From: Lepidodermella squamata
Taxonomy: Eukaryota; Gastrotricha
Direction: 5' to 3'
Length of the DNA stretch: 64,000 nucleotides
NCBI GenBank assembly: GCA_047495785.1
Contig: JBLDXI010000016.1
Span: 434,001-498,000, forward strand
The notes beneath the pieces are model-generated. The model saw only the letters and a program-made list of their open reading frames with translations, was not told where the DNA came from and did not search any database. Within the stretch, counting starts at the first letter, position 1. Each line of letters begins with the position of its first letter. Shown piece after piece: positions 24,544 through 35,163 of the stretch. The position numbers and the translations under genes were made by a program.

Positions 24544-26046
24544 ATGGCAAAACAGGTCATTCCTGATTATTCAAATTTCAAGCATTTTCAGCTCGGTAAT
24601 TGGTATGCCGAGGGAGACGAAACTACTATATTGTACTACGTCTGCGTTTACAAGACCGATAAAATCCCCATCAAATTTCGAACCGCAGCGAGAATTGCCA
24701 TGGTGGTCTACAACCCGACTACTAATACCACTTTTTGTTCGTCGCAACTATTTACTAGTGTACCTGAGGGCTATAGTATTTGCCCGGAGGAAAAATCCGG
24801 GCCTTCAGCAGTGTGGGCCGACTGGTCAGAAAGGAAGAAAAATGAGCGCAATAAATCAGCTCAGCATTCAAACTACAACGAAGGCAGCAATTCTAACCTC
24901 GGGGCAGCTAGCGCCTCAATCGATAACCAGTCGTCGGCCCTCAAACCAGCAGATAATGTAATCGAAAATTCGAACACCTTCGATAACTATGTGAGCAACT
25001 TTTATCCTTCATTAATTATTTTGCTCGAAATTGGCTCGTAAAAGATCGAAAATTTTACGCGATTTTGCACATAATGCATAATCCGCATTTTTTATTTTAC
25101 GCAAAAATATGGTTTATAGCTTGATTTTTTAATTCCGATGGCCGGTATTCGTTATGCTTTGATCATTCGTTATATTTTGATACTTCATCGCTGGCAATGG
25201 ATTTTGTGAATTATCCTTATTATTAATTAAATTTCCTAGCCATGGCTTCAGCAGGAAAATATTGCGCAACGCGGAAAAGATAGTGAATCAGTCGTTAATC
25301 ATCCCGGAAATTGCGGCAACTCTCAGTCCAGCGGTTTGGAATCGGCTCTCGCCGCTCTCAAATTGACGAACGCCGATCTAATTTCGGTTATCAACGGCCA
25401 ATCGGCTGAGCTTCAAAGGCTGACTACATCGTTTAACAACTTGCGACAAACTGTACGCGACCAGGAGATGCTGTACAGGCGCGAAATTGGCACCTTAATT
25501 AGTGAAAACGGCGAAAAAATTGCTGAGCTACATCATCAGCTGAACGTTAAGACCGATATCATCAAAAACCTCGCCGAATCGCTGCTGGCAGTCAAGAGCG
25601 CCGATGCCAACTGTGGCGTTAATTCAACTGCTCGCAGCAATGCAAATTCTACTAACTCGGATCCTATCTCCGGAGCCGACCCGAATATGCAAGGGGCCCT
25701 CTTTGTCGGCGGAAATTTGAACTATGTGCTGAGTAAGGCGACCTGGCACAATATCAAGCTGGAAAATTCAGACAAGCTTGACGTCCTCGAAAAACTATTG
25801 GAGCACTTTATTGCACCCGCCGATCGCGAAAGGGACGGAAAGCCGTCACTCACGCACAACGACGATTTGTTGTCCGCTTGCGCTGGTTTGATGGCTTCTG
25901 AATTACACGAGCACGTCGCCACCTCTTACCGCACCTTCCTAAAAACTGCTTTAGAAAAGCGCCTAGCTTCACGCCATGGGCGGTCGCTGAAAAAGAGCCG
26001 GGTTACTGCTCCAATCGGAAACGGTACCTCCAACTCCGCCTTATAA
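24544..26046 (+). CDS. Transposon-borne second gene: coiled-coil protein of unknown function
   Basis: Two exons (24544-24957 and 25252-26046) join in phase 0 to 402 residues. The first exon encodes a compact N-terminal region (residues 1-95, with GNWYAEGDE and VCVYKTDKIP) followed by a Ser/Asn-rich linker. The second holds a coiled coil (roughly residues 165-230, AELQRLTTSFNNLRQTVRDQ), another linker, and a C-terminal helical region (LEKLLEHFIAP...LTHNDDLLSACAGLMAS). That region faintly recalls BEN domains, followed by a basic tail. A TATA-like AATATAAAGG lies near 24361 and AATAAA near 26124. It sits between the inverted repeats, so it is element cargo, perhaps a DNA-binding partner of the transposase as in other two-gene transposons. 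That role is inference. Confidence 0.7.
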
Positions 26047-26463
26047 ATGATCGCATTTTGCTGCTGAAACTCTCATTTTATACTTGAAACCTTAACTTTT
26101 TGGCAACTAAAACATTATAGCATAAATAAAGTTTCTCGGCTGTTAAAGGTAGTATAAATGTTGTATTAATGTTGTTTAGAGTAACGTTCTACAGCAGTCC
26201 AAGACACCCGCAATAATTCCCAGACAGAGTGATTACATGTAATTAAAGGATACGGCTCTAATTTCACAATAAAATTTACTGCGTGTATTGGGCCTAGCAG
26301 CACAGCGCGCCTGATAACCAAAACGTCTAAATGTCATCGAGCAAATGGAAGGGCTATAATCGCTCATATGGTTAAGTACTCGGGGTGCACTTTAGAGCGA
26401 CGCTGTGTCACTGTCGTGAGGACCTGTGCTACAGTGGCACACAAAATATATTGGCGTCGCGCC

Positions 26464-27035
26464 TTACGAAAAGAATTGGGATGGCTAGACCTAAAGGGCA
26501 AACGAGGCGTTCATTGAGCCACCTTATGTATCGCTGTTTGGTCGACCAAGCCCCCAAGTCCGTACAATCTATTTTTTCAGCAAATCAGGTCATTCGACAA
26601 ACACGTGGTGCCCGACTGACATTCAAAATTCCAAACATGCGGCTGAAAACCGGTCAGATTAGCCTCGCTTATCGGGGTCCTACTTTTTTTAACAAACTTC
26701 CTTTGTACATACATTGTCCTTACCATCGTCCTATTGATATTCTTGCTTATACTGAATTACCTCCGGCTTGTACTTGTGGATTTAATGCTTGCCTCAGCGC
26801 GAACGCGTGCCGTCAAATTGTTTATAAACACCTGATTTCAATGAACGTGTATATAACAAGCTGCTGTCGATCTCAAATAATTGTTGATTTTTTGTACATC
26901 TACTTGACTCTTGAATTCTGAACAGGACCGAATAATCATGACTTGCTGTTACCTTTTTCTCACTGACAATTTTTTTATAATCGAGCTCTCAACTGTGGGA
27001 TAAATGCTCTTAAATAAATTAAATAAATAAATAAA
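26464..27035 (+). mobile_element. Decayed LINE, 3' part
   Basis: After the transposon the host LINE continues with ELGWLDLKGKR. One frame change later comes SHLMYRCLVDQAPKS and a final TFFNKLP, the C-terminal pattern of CR1-type ORF2. The end is a short A-rich repeat (TTAAATAAATTAAATAAATA), as in many LINE tails. Confidence 0.8.
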
Positions 27036-27183
27036 GCCTTATTTGTGAAATTATATTGAGGGTAAAATAAAGGTGTGCGCCGCCACCGTTAACCGGGTCA
27101 TGACCCAGATAACTAGCTCACCGGGCATGGGATGTTGATAGATTTATTACGGCATATCGATCTCGGTTGATTCTCATTGAGAG

Positions 27184-27345
27184 ATCATTGAGAATCGGGG
27201 AGGGGCGAAAAACTATCCCCTCCAAGATGGCTAGGAGGGGAATATAAAGGGGTAGTGACTTGAACCGACGTATACTTCAATGCTCAGCGCAAAGCTGCCA
27301 AAATGAACCAAATTAACGTCCTAGCATGGTTTTTTACTGGATGGA
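27184..27345. repeat. Dispersed 160-bp repeat, copy 2
   Basis: It is the same sequence and orientation as 13487-13646, both ending CATGGTTTTTTACTGGATGG. A neighbouring word (GTGTGCGCCGCC-CCGTTAACCGG) is also shared between 27073 and 17622, so larger repeats may have been broken up here. Confidence 0.85.
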
Positions 27346-27495
27346 AGTGCGATGACGCAGGCGAATTCAAGGTCACCGACTAATGATATCGATGCGCGAT
27401 CATCGTATTTTTCTGCAGGTCGATCGGATTTTTCAGCGATTCAGGTAATTATTTTGCTCGCAACTGGCTTGACTGCAATCACGTCTACGGCATGG

Positions 27496-27630
27496 TATAT
27501 AAAGCGCCTTTTTTGAAATTCATCATTGTTCAATTTTGTGATAGGTATAGAAATACTACCAGTGCTACGAAATTAACACGCGAGAGTTTGTCGACTGTCG
27601 CAGATCAACCATGGCTGCCGTGGTAACGAG
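27496..27630 (+). promoter_or_regulatory. TATA box and possible 20-base first coding exon
   Basis: TATATAAA at 27496-27503 is followed 108 bases later by ATGGCTGCCGTGGTAACGAG and a GT donor. It could be the start of a gene whose later exons I cannot identify, or a decayed promoter. Confidence 0.25.
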
Positions 27631-28802
27631 GTATATAACCATTTCCATCTTCTATCTTCGAGATTTCTCCGCGAGGTATTTTGCAATTTGCTCTTGGGCC
27701 TTTCGATTCGCCATCACAATGCTACGCCAACTTTGAGTTATTAATGGAAAAACATATAGGAGGCAGAATTTTCGCTCTCAAAGCTCCACTTAGCATCAAC
27801 TGTTTTTCCGAGAATTCTTCTACCTAATGATTAATAAGATTTTCTGTGATTTTGCCAACCTCCTACGTTCCGAATTCTCGAACTTGGCTGTCGCGATAGT
27901 ATTCAGGAGGCGCTCATTAATTCAGATGGCATCAAACTCAATCAGCGTTTTTTACCATTTTCCTGTAGTAAAGCTTAATTGGACCATATTCTTAGCTGGG
28001 AGTTATGTCAATACCACCCGGTTAACAGAGATTTTCACATTTTGGACTGGACAGGAACGTTTCTACCATTTTTGGGGGCCTGCACGAAATTCGCAAAGCA
28101 AGTTTTTGTGGAAATCGGCGACATCGGCGGGATGAATAGTGGACCACCTCTCGATCAAATCTGAACCCTCTGACAAGAAAAATGAGTGACATTGGATGCA
28201 AAATAGCATTTTTCGAAAATGAACTTTTTCACCAAAAAATTTCAAGAAATATTTTTATTACCAATTTCTATAATTTATCTAAATTAAACGAGGATTTAGG
28301 GAAAGTTTACAACAGACTAGATCTATCGACTGGTGAAGCACGCTCCAAGAAATTCCTCTTGATTACGGATTTATTGAAAACTGCGAGGCAAAATAATTAT
28401 CATCCGTACTTTATATTAATCATAATGAATTCAAGACCTCAGTTAATTCAAATTCGTGATTGGTTAATTCAACTCTACATGTTTTTGTTCCTTTCAAGTC
28501 ATATAACACCCGCTATTCTAGTTTCGCCTTCAATTATGATTCTCCTTTTCACAAAGCCAGTTCCTTACTCCTGATAATTCGCATAATGGAAGTTAAAAGA
28601 GCTAAAATTTAAGCTAAGTGTTGTGAACAAAAAAATAATCATCCACTACTTTTTATGGGCTCAATTTTATCGAAACCACAGCTCCATTCAAATTAAAGCC
28701 AAGCACGCGATCCTATTTATAAAACTACTTGTGATTATTTTCTTCATCAAAAACAGGCCATCAAATCGTTTGCTTTTCTATTACATCGTTTCGAATTAAC
28801 AA

Positions 28803-29405
28803 ATGTGCAGCAAATTCGTTAGCTACGAAGCTTGCAACGACGGCAAAGTGCAAGTAACCGACAAAGTTCTATTCGGCGACCTGACGGACGTTGATTTGAA
28901 GCACGCTGATGCCGAGCCGGAGCCATCTCAAGGCGGGACCATCATCTTCACCCTCCGCCGCTCAACCCAAGCACGCCCAGGCAATTATCTACATGGAAAA
29001 GTTCACGTAAGTGACGGTAAAAACAACAGCTGGTTTCATGTCGTTCACCACGAAGAAATCGATGGGAAAAAGCTTGGGGAGCTTCTTCTATCCCTCGAAG
29101 GTTACAGTGGGCTGAGAATGGAGAACGTCTGGAGTCGTTACGACTGGTGCCACGAACGCAATTGGGGCGATTTGGAGGACAGAAGTGTTTACTTCCGCCC
29201 TGTTGCCAAGAAAGGCGAATTCAAGCTGAGTGAAGACTGTATCGAGGGCGATTGGCACTACGGCGCTAAGCTAACCGACCCGAAAACTGGCCTGGCGTAT
29301 GCCTACATTTTCGGCGATGCCCTGGTCAATGAAGAGCTGTCGGATGAAGTCGAAGGCCGGAAGAAGACTGACTTCAAAATCGATCCGAGTCCTCTTACGG
29401 CTTGA
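28803..29405 (+). CDS. Single-exon protein of unknown function, 200 aa
   Basis: This is an uninterrupted frame with a balanced composition, many Trp, His and acidic residues, and no signal peptide or membrane segment. It should therefore be a soluble intracellular protein. Notable stretches are FTLRRSTQARPGNYLHGKVH near residue 50 and ENVWSRYDWCHERNWGDLED around 105-125. TATAAA at 28718-28723 and AATAAA at 29480 frame a compact transcription unit. The nucleoredoxin-like gene follows about 270 bases downstream on the same strand. I do not recognise the family. Confidence 0.75.
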   Translation: MCSKFVSYEACNDGKVQVTDKVLFGDLTDVDLKHADAEPEPSQGGTIIFTLRRSTQARPGNYLHGKVHVSDGKNNSWFHVVHHEEIDGKKLGELLLSLEGYSGLRMENVWSRYDWCHERNWGDLEDRSVYFRPVAKKGEFKLSEDCIEGDWHYGAKLTDPKTGLAYAYIFGDALVNEELSDEVEGRKKTDFKIDPSPLTA

Positions 29406-29669
29406 TTGAAAGTTGAGATGCATTCTCCTTTTGCGATAGCCTCCATTTTTCGTCGTTTCATGAATTATTCAAAATCATAATAAAACGAAACAAAGCCTTG
29501 TGTTTATTTGCTAACCTGTGTTATTGATTTTCGATCAAAAAACCGTACGGGAGGGATTATCGACGATTGCACGTGTGCAGGCCAGAATATTGAATAACGG
29601 CATTGTTAGCTCTAGCTCAAAGTGTCAAAACGCCGGCTCATTTTCGTGTTTTTTAGTCGCCAAGCGTCA

Positions 29670-30383
29670 ATGGACAGAAAGCCGGTTGTCGATCGCAAAA
29701 ATTTAGCTCGTAGTCTTTTTGCCACTAACAAAGCGTTCAGCAGGCCTGGTGATGCTCTCCGTGAGTATTTTGGCGAGTATGTTGTCAAGGCGGATGAGAA
29801 TGAGTACGGCAAGCTGAACAATATCACTGTGGAAGATCTGGCAGATTCAACCTCGAAAATTGGCATCTATTTCGCTGCGCATTACTGCCTTCATTGCCAG
29901 AGATTCACATCGAAATTACTACAGTTCTACCGAAAAGCTCGGGAGACGAACCCGAACGCATTAGAGATCGTTCTAGTTTGCCCTGAGAAAAACGAAGACG
30001 AGTAAGTTTTAGAGGAAAATTTAGGATTTCAGATGTTTTACTTTGAACCAACAGCTTCAGGGAATACGTGACTTCATTACCTTGGCCAGCCATCGATTTC
30101 AAGCAGTTTTACGCAAGGGTTAGTAGACCGTCGATCCTCATCTAAAGATTGCTAACCACCCTGATTCATAATTACAGGAAATTCTCGCCGAAAAGTTTGC
30201 TGTAACCAGACGACCGTACCTGGCGTTCATCCACCCTAAAACTGGCGAGGTGAGATTATTTTTACAAATTTCATCAATTTTCGTAATCGGTATTGGTTCT
30301 TCTAGGTCCTTGAATTGAATGGCCTGTATGTTGTAGACAAAGACTTTGGAGCAAAACCAGCTGTATCAGCTCCAACAGAATAA
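29670..30383 (+). CDS. Nucleoredoxin-like thioredoxin-fold protein
   Basis: Four exons (29670-30001, 30055-30118, 30178-30249, 30306-30383) give 181 residues. An acceptor (GTGTTTTTTAG) lies 13 bases before the chosen ATG, which suggests trans-splicing and argues against the earlier in-frame ATG at 29622. The thioredoxin fold of the nucleoredoxin/tryparedoxin type covers about residues 50-170: YFAAHYCLHCQRFTSKL carries a CxxC centre (Cys73-Leu-His-Cys76), SLPWPAID follows, and RRPYLAF supplies the cis-proline. Family members usually have a Trp-Cys-x-Pro-Cys centre. Here Tyr replaces Trp and Leu-His replaces the usual pair, so redox potential and substrates may differ. Without a signal peptide it should act in the cytosol or nucleus. 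Confidence 0.85.
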
Positions 30384-30520
30384 CTCACGACTCCTCGCTT
30401 TCTTTTAGGGTCATTTTTATTGTAAAATTTGAATACAATTCATATCACATGATCGTAGTATTAGAGGAATAAATTGAAGTGACGTGCCTGCTACTTTGAG
30501 CAATAGTCGTTTCTTTCTCA

Positions 30521-32934
30521 CTACTGATACGTGTTTATGACTTTTTGTATCCAGTGTAGATAAGAGCTGACCCTGGTGTAGACCCCGGGCGAGCCTCGTT
30601 TCGCGCAACCCTTGCCCCAAGATACGACGCCATGCAGCTCCCAGCGTCCGTTGATGAAACAGGCCAGAGGACCGCCGTTATCACCCCGGCAGTTATCGAC
30701 CCCGCCCCGCTCATAGCCGGCACATATCATGCTTTCAGTCACGTGCTGGCTGTAATAGGAGTTCATCGCTCTACATTCGTCGTTTTTGATCAGCGGCACT
30801 TGGGCTTCATTCAAAAATCCCAACGTATCTATAGGAAGAGATCAATTTCAAAATGTCTGGATTTCTAGGTCAAAAAATTTTCACCTGTGTTGTTTGTGTC
30901 ACCCCAGCCAATGATATAGCAAAGTTCCCGTCCATTTAGCGTGGTCGATGGCGGGCAGATAGGAGCAGCCAATTTCCCGAACGGTATCTTCTGCTCCACC
31001 TTGACCAAGGCTATGTCGAATTCTTTTGAATTTCGGCCCTTGCCGTACCTGTAATGAGTAAGGATCATTTCAACGGATGGCTTCAGAATCATAGACCGGT
31101 AGTCCCAGCCAATGTTGTTGTCGAGGTCTGATGTGTGTTTTCCAATGCTGACTTCCCAGCCTGAAATGTGTTTTCGCTCGTTTTTGAAGCAATGAGCCGC
31201 AGTTAGCAGCCATCCTGTGAAAAATAGTAGCATAACTTCAAAATTCGAATTATTTATTTAATTAACATATACTTAATTTGAAAAAATTCTGAGAAAATTA
31301 CTGAGAAAAAGCAATTACTTACTCTCACTCAAGATTGTTGCAGCACAAATCGGGTAGCCGAAGAATGAGAGCATAGCGATCCAGGGCCACGATCCTGGCC
31401 GTGCGATATTTCCGCCAACTACCCGCTTCTTTCTCGATAGTAGCGTAATGGTCATATTTGCTGGCATCGTACTCTGCTGCTCATTCGGCGGCGAATGGGT
31501 TGACATTTCTTCCTGCTGAGCAACTGCTTTCACTAAGTGATTCGGCCGAAACATGGGCGGGAGAGGGAAAACCGGGTTAGGATGGGGCGGTTTCCGAAAT
31601 GGAGGCATCATATTAGGAGGATGAGGTGTCATTTTTGGCGGTGGCGGGGGCGGGAAGGTTGGCGGAAAAGAGGGCGGAGCTTGTTGATACATTGACTGCC
31701 CATCTTCTGGTGAGAAAAGCGACTTGCCACACGCCTGCATATCAGCATGGAAAACTTCAGATGCCATCACGGCGTAGTACTCAAAGTCGAACCCAGCGGC
31801 GATTTCAGTCGAAGTCGACCGGAACAACAGATCCATTCGATCCGTGGCGAAAGCCTTCTGCCACAGGTCGATTTGCGGCAATTTTATCTCGCAATAACTA
31901 GAGACCTTAGTCATATTCTCCTGCTGATCGACAAATGACACGTCTAGAACATTGGCTTGACACGGAGCTGCGGATTTGTCAATCTCAAAGCGAGGAATTC
32001 GGTACTTAAAGTAACTCAACGATTGACCGGCTTGTAGTTTGGGTTCAAGAATCCAGTGGCACCAAACTGAAGAGTTTCCAGGCTGGGCGAAACGAATTTT
32101 CCCGGAATGACCGGTTAAAACGAGACCATGATCGGAAAAACACGCCTGTTCGTAACGCTCCGACATGTTGTTAGCTTCATAAGAGGTCGCGACTAAATCA
32201 GTCTCGGAGTAAGTCTCATCCTGAAGAACAATCCGCTTTAAAGTCCTGTCCCCTTCTGGAGCGGCGACTTGCAAATCAGATTGCGTGAAAACCCCAGTCA
32301 AGGCCTCGTAAAATATGCGGAAACCTCGAAATTGCTGCTGCAGTTTAGCATGGATCAGAATATGAGTGCCTGGATTCAGTGGAATGTTGAACCCTGAGAC
32401 CCATCCCTTCCCGCAAAATTCAGCGATAACTTGGCGGGAGTGGTCGTCATTGACCAGGTAAAAGCGTAGGAAATTCCAACCGCAGTGATAGCCAGGGTTG
32501 AGAAACTTCTCGTTCGTCTCGTCATAGTACGGCTCGCGAGGGATGTCGAGGCCCTCAAAATTGAACGCCACCAGCTCGATCTCATCGTTAATTTTCGAAT
32601 TCGGCTTTTGCGTCCTTTCCGGCGCAATAATTTTCCACTTACAAATCACAGGTAACGGATAGTCGGACGTAGCATTTTCCATTGGCCACGATTTTCGAAA
32701 TTCTTCATGTGATGTCAAAAAACCACGTGGCGAGTCGGCCAAGTTGAGCACTGTAGGCTCGGTTGAGTTAATTTGGGTGCAGTAAGTCTCGTAGGCCCTT
32801 GAACGCTGCTCCTCTCGAAGTAGGAACATTCGCATTCTAGCAGCAGCTGCAGGGGACATTTCCGTGTGACCTCCATTTTCAAAGCTATGAGAAAATCCGA
32901 TAATGGCTACGGCTAAGAAAAATCTTAGGATCAT
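30521..32934 (-). CDS. Secreted CUB-CUB-trypsin protein with catalytic Ser replaced by Asn
   Basis: Exons 32934-31323, 31214-30885 and 30828-30521 join in phase to 749 residues. The signal peptide starts at [13 protein letters not shown]. An upstream in-frame ATG at 33024 adds 30 residues and lies downstream of the TATA box, so the start is uncertain. Two CUB-like domains (about residues 50-230 and 255-400) precede a Pro-rich hinge with PPPPPP and a dibasic activation site, RKKRVVGGN. The S1 domain keeps His57 (LTAAHC), Asp102 (FDIALVKV) and Asp189 (VDNC). However, the GDSGGP motif reads GDNGGP: codon AAC at 30679-30677, residue 698. One G-to-A change from AGC would do this. Proteolysis should be lost while the fold and the trypsin-like pocket remain, so a binding or regulatory secreted role is likely. 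Confidence 0.9.
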
Positions 32935-33112
32935 CTTGTTTTCGGCTACAAATGTGAAATTGTGGTTTATTAATGCAACAAGGGACGCTACGACTCGCCT
33001 ATTGTCTATTGTTGCAGCTTCCATTCATTTGACTCAGTTTCATTGAAAATTCACATTTTCATTCATATCGATAACAATGGGCGCAAACCGCAATTAAGGC
33101 GGGGCGTTTTTT

Positions 33113-33120
33113 CTTTTATA
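33113..33120 (-). promoter_or_regulatory. TATA box of the CUB-trypsin gene
   Basis: Minus-strand TATAAAAG is placed so that transcription would start near 33085, upstream of both candidate ATGs (33024 and 32934). Confidence 0.5.
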
Positions 33121-33936
33121 AGTCCCATCGCGTCCCTGGACCGGTCCGCTATGTAATGACAAGCGTAATAGTGGGCCTTGAGTAAACATATATATAGGAG
33201 AGGCCAAATAACAAAAAAACAAGGCAAATAAAGACGCGCCTATATGTTAAGTGACCGCTGTCCGCTGTATCAATAGCGCGCGGTGGTAATGTGCGCGCAA
33301 AAATAGAAAATCAAATATACCGCTCGCGCTCGCGCGTTATCAATTAATATTAGTTACGCATCAAATGTAGCGCGCGCCGTAATGGAGTGACGATGACGCG
33401 TTTTAGGTGTGCGACTGTTTTTTTGTTATTCTGAACCGCCGGTCTCAAAACTGATACAGCGAAAACAACAACACGTCTTACGGGAAGTCATTTCCAGTGT
33501 AAGCGCAGCACTTAGCCCGCGCCGTCTCACCTCTACCAGATGGCATACCGTAAAAACCCGAAAACCCCGAAATTACCAAAAAATTACCAAAAATTCTGAA
33601 AAAATCTAGAAAAATCCAGAAATACTCAAAACATTGATCGAATTATTCGAAATCACTTCCAGTGGTTCTGATTCAACGACAGAGCCAATGAAAAATTTTC
33701 AGGGCAAAAAACACTTATGTTAGGGCGAGAAAAAACAACTGGGCAGTGTCTTGAGGCTAGGGATACGCCGCATAATAGCATTTTCGTTTTTGTAAGCGAG
33801 TCGCAGAATAAAGACAGAATAAAAGGCAACAAAGCCAGGGAAATATAGGTAAGTCAACAACAACAGCGGCTTGTTTGTAAACCGCCTTTGCTCATTGTTT
33901 TACCCAGATTCGAATCATCCAGTTTTGCTTACTGCA

Positions 33937-35163
33937 ATGGCGCCACGTGTCGCCGCTTTAATCATGTTTATCGGCTTATGCGGCGCCCAGCCTCTGATCA
34001 ACGTACCATCGATGCCTGTCCCGCCCTCACCGACTATGTTCACCTACAAGGGTAACCCCCAATTCGGCACAACGGTCGAAAAGACCGAGACTTCAACGGT
34101 TAGACAAGCGAAAATGGACGATACGCAATACAGGGTGCAGAAACTTCAGAAGGCTTCTACAACTCAGAGCCCCCAGGAGGTCTATCTGAGCGAGTTGATC
34201 AAACGACAACTCCAGAATGCTGAGAATGGGAAAATTCCTAACCCCGATGAAGTAGCTGGTATGGCGTCCCAGGGAGCAGCTGCTGTTCTTGCGATGCGGG
34301 AGCCCTCTGCTAGCTCCGAGGTGCCGTCGAGAGTTGGATATCCCCGTGGAATGCAGGGTATGTATGGATCTCAGGCTGGCTACAACCCTATGAGTAGCTA
34401 TCTGAGGAATGGCGCTAGTCAAGGCCCGTCTTACCGTAACGGTTACGAGAGTCCGTCGAGCTACATGTACCCTAATAGGTTCATGTCGCCCTACGCTGGG
34501 GCACAGCAGGGCTACGGCCAAGCTAGCCACCACTACAGCCCTCACGAGACAGCCAATGCTGTGGAAAGGGGTATGCCTCAACAACTCCCTGGAGCTGGGA
34601 TGAATCCTTGGTCCAGGTATGGCAGCGCCTCGGCTCACCAACGTGGTCCGGCTATGATGGGCTCTGGATCACCCTACCATCAGCACCAGCCGCACCACAT
34701 GAACCCCTCTCATCAGCAGCAAAATATGTGGATGAAACCGCCAACAGAGCAGACTCAGACCTACATGCGCGCCCCGCCAGTCCCTCAACAACAACCCCCG
34801 GTCGGTAATGCTGGTCAGGTTTCGTTTGTCCGAGACCGGGATCGTGAGTATCTCGAGCGGTTGGAGAGTGAGCCGACCCTCCAGGCCCTGAATGGTGCTA
34901 GCTTGTTCGAGATCGAAAATGGCGCCCAACCGCAACCCAGCCCTCAGAACTACGCAACAGCTTTCGGCGCGCACCCGTACACCCAGGGTGGTCGTTACGC
35001 TGGTATGTTGGCAAACGGCGAGCCGGAAAATTCTGGTCTAGCTGGTATGACTGGTCTGGGCTACGCTGGTCTGGCCGGCAGTTACTTCGCCTCGCCCCAA
35101 CAAGCCGAAATGCAACAGCCACAGCAACAACCGCCTCAACAACCTAACCCAGGCTATTGGTGA
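33937..35163 (+). CDS. Secreted Gln/Pro/Tyr/Met-rich low-complexity protein, 408 aa
   Basis: The start at 33937 gives a clear signal peptide (MAPRVAALIMFIGLCGAQP). An upstream in-frame ATG at 33871 would bury it behind 22 residues. A TATA-like AATAAAAGG lies near 33816. After about 130 ordered, Lys-containing residues the protein becomes repeats rich in Tyr, Gly, Ser, Pro, His and Gln (for example SSYMYPNRFMSPYAG and HQQQNMWMKPP) and ends in QQPPQQPNPGYW. No introns or Cys-rich domain were seen. The composition suggests an extracellular structural, cuticle-associated or mucin-like protein. It lies next to the other secreted low-complexity genes but lacks their AQLG box. Confidence 0.8.
   Translation: MAPRVAALIMFIGLCGAQPLINVPSMPVPPSPTMFTYKGNPQFGTTVEKTETSTVRQAKMDDTQYRVQKLQKASTTQSPQEVYLSELIKRQLQNAENGKIPNPDEVAGMASQGAAAVLAMREPSASSEVPSRVGYPRGMQGMYGSQAGYNPMSSYLRNGASQGPSYRNGYESPSSYMYPNRFMSPYAGAQQGYGQASHHYSPHETANAVERGMPQQLPGAGMNPWSRYGSASAHQRGPAMMGSGSPYHQHQPHHMNPSHQQQNMWMKPPTEQTQTYMRAPPVPQQQPPVGNAGQVSFVRDRDREYLERLESEPTLQALNGASLFEIENGAQPQPSPQNYATAFGAHPYTQGGRYAGMLANGEPENSGLAGMTGLGYAGLAGSYFASPQQAEMQQPQQQPPQQPNPGYW

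Larger units (their letters stand above)
21414..26463. mobile_element. DNA transposon, 5,050 bp, 144-bp terminal inverted repeats, TTA target duplication
   Basis: Bases 21414-21557 and the reverse complement of 26320-26463 match over 144 positions with only about two differences. They start GGCGCGACGCC and need no gaps. TTA flanks both ends (21411-21413 and 26464-26466). Removing the insert and one TTA rejoins the host LINE in frame, and the rejoined frame continues into ELGWL, a typical LINE tail motif, so the borders are certain. Inside are a minus-strand DDE-type transposase (21888-23865) and a plus-strand coiled-coil gene (24544-26046), divergently arranged. The near-identical ends and open genes suggest recent activity. 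A TTA duplication is known in PIF/Harbinger, but the transposase motifs do not look like that family. Confidence 0.95.
27036..28802. other. Intergenic with one dispersed repeat and a possible orphan first exon
   Basis: It holds the 160-bp repeat copy at 27184-27345 and the promoter-like TATA at 27496. Frames at 27827-28135 and 28182-28574 are AT-rich, hydrophobic or random-looking, and I do not call them genes. Confidence 0.5.

Noticed and set aside
28182-28574. 130-codon AT-rich frame upstream of the unknown protein
   Set aside because: The composition is close to that expected from AT-rich non-coding DNA, with no signal peptide, domain or transcription signals.
34093-35122. Minus-strand and alternative frames in the Gln/Pro-rich and Gly-rich genes
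   Set aside because: They follow from biased codon composition; the signal-peptide-bearing plus-strand frames explain the region.
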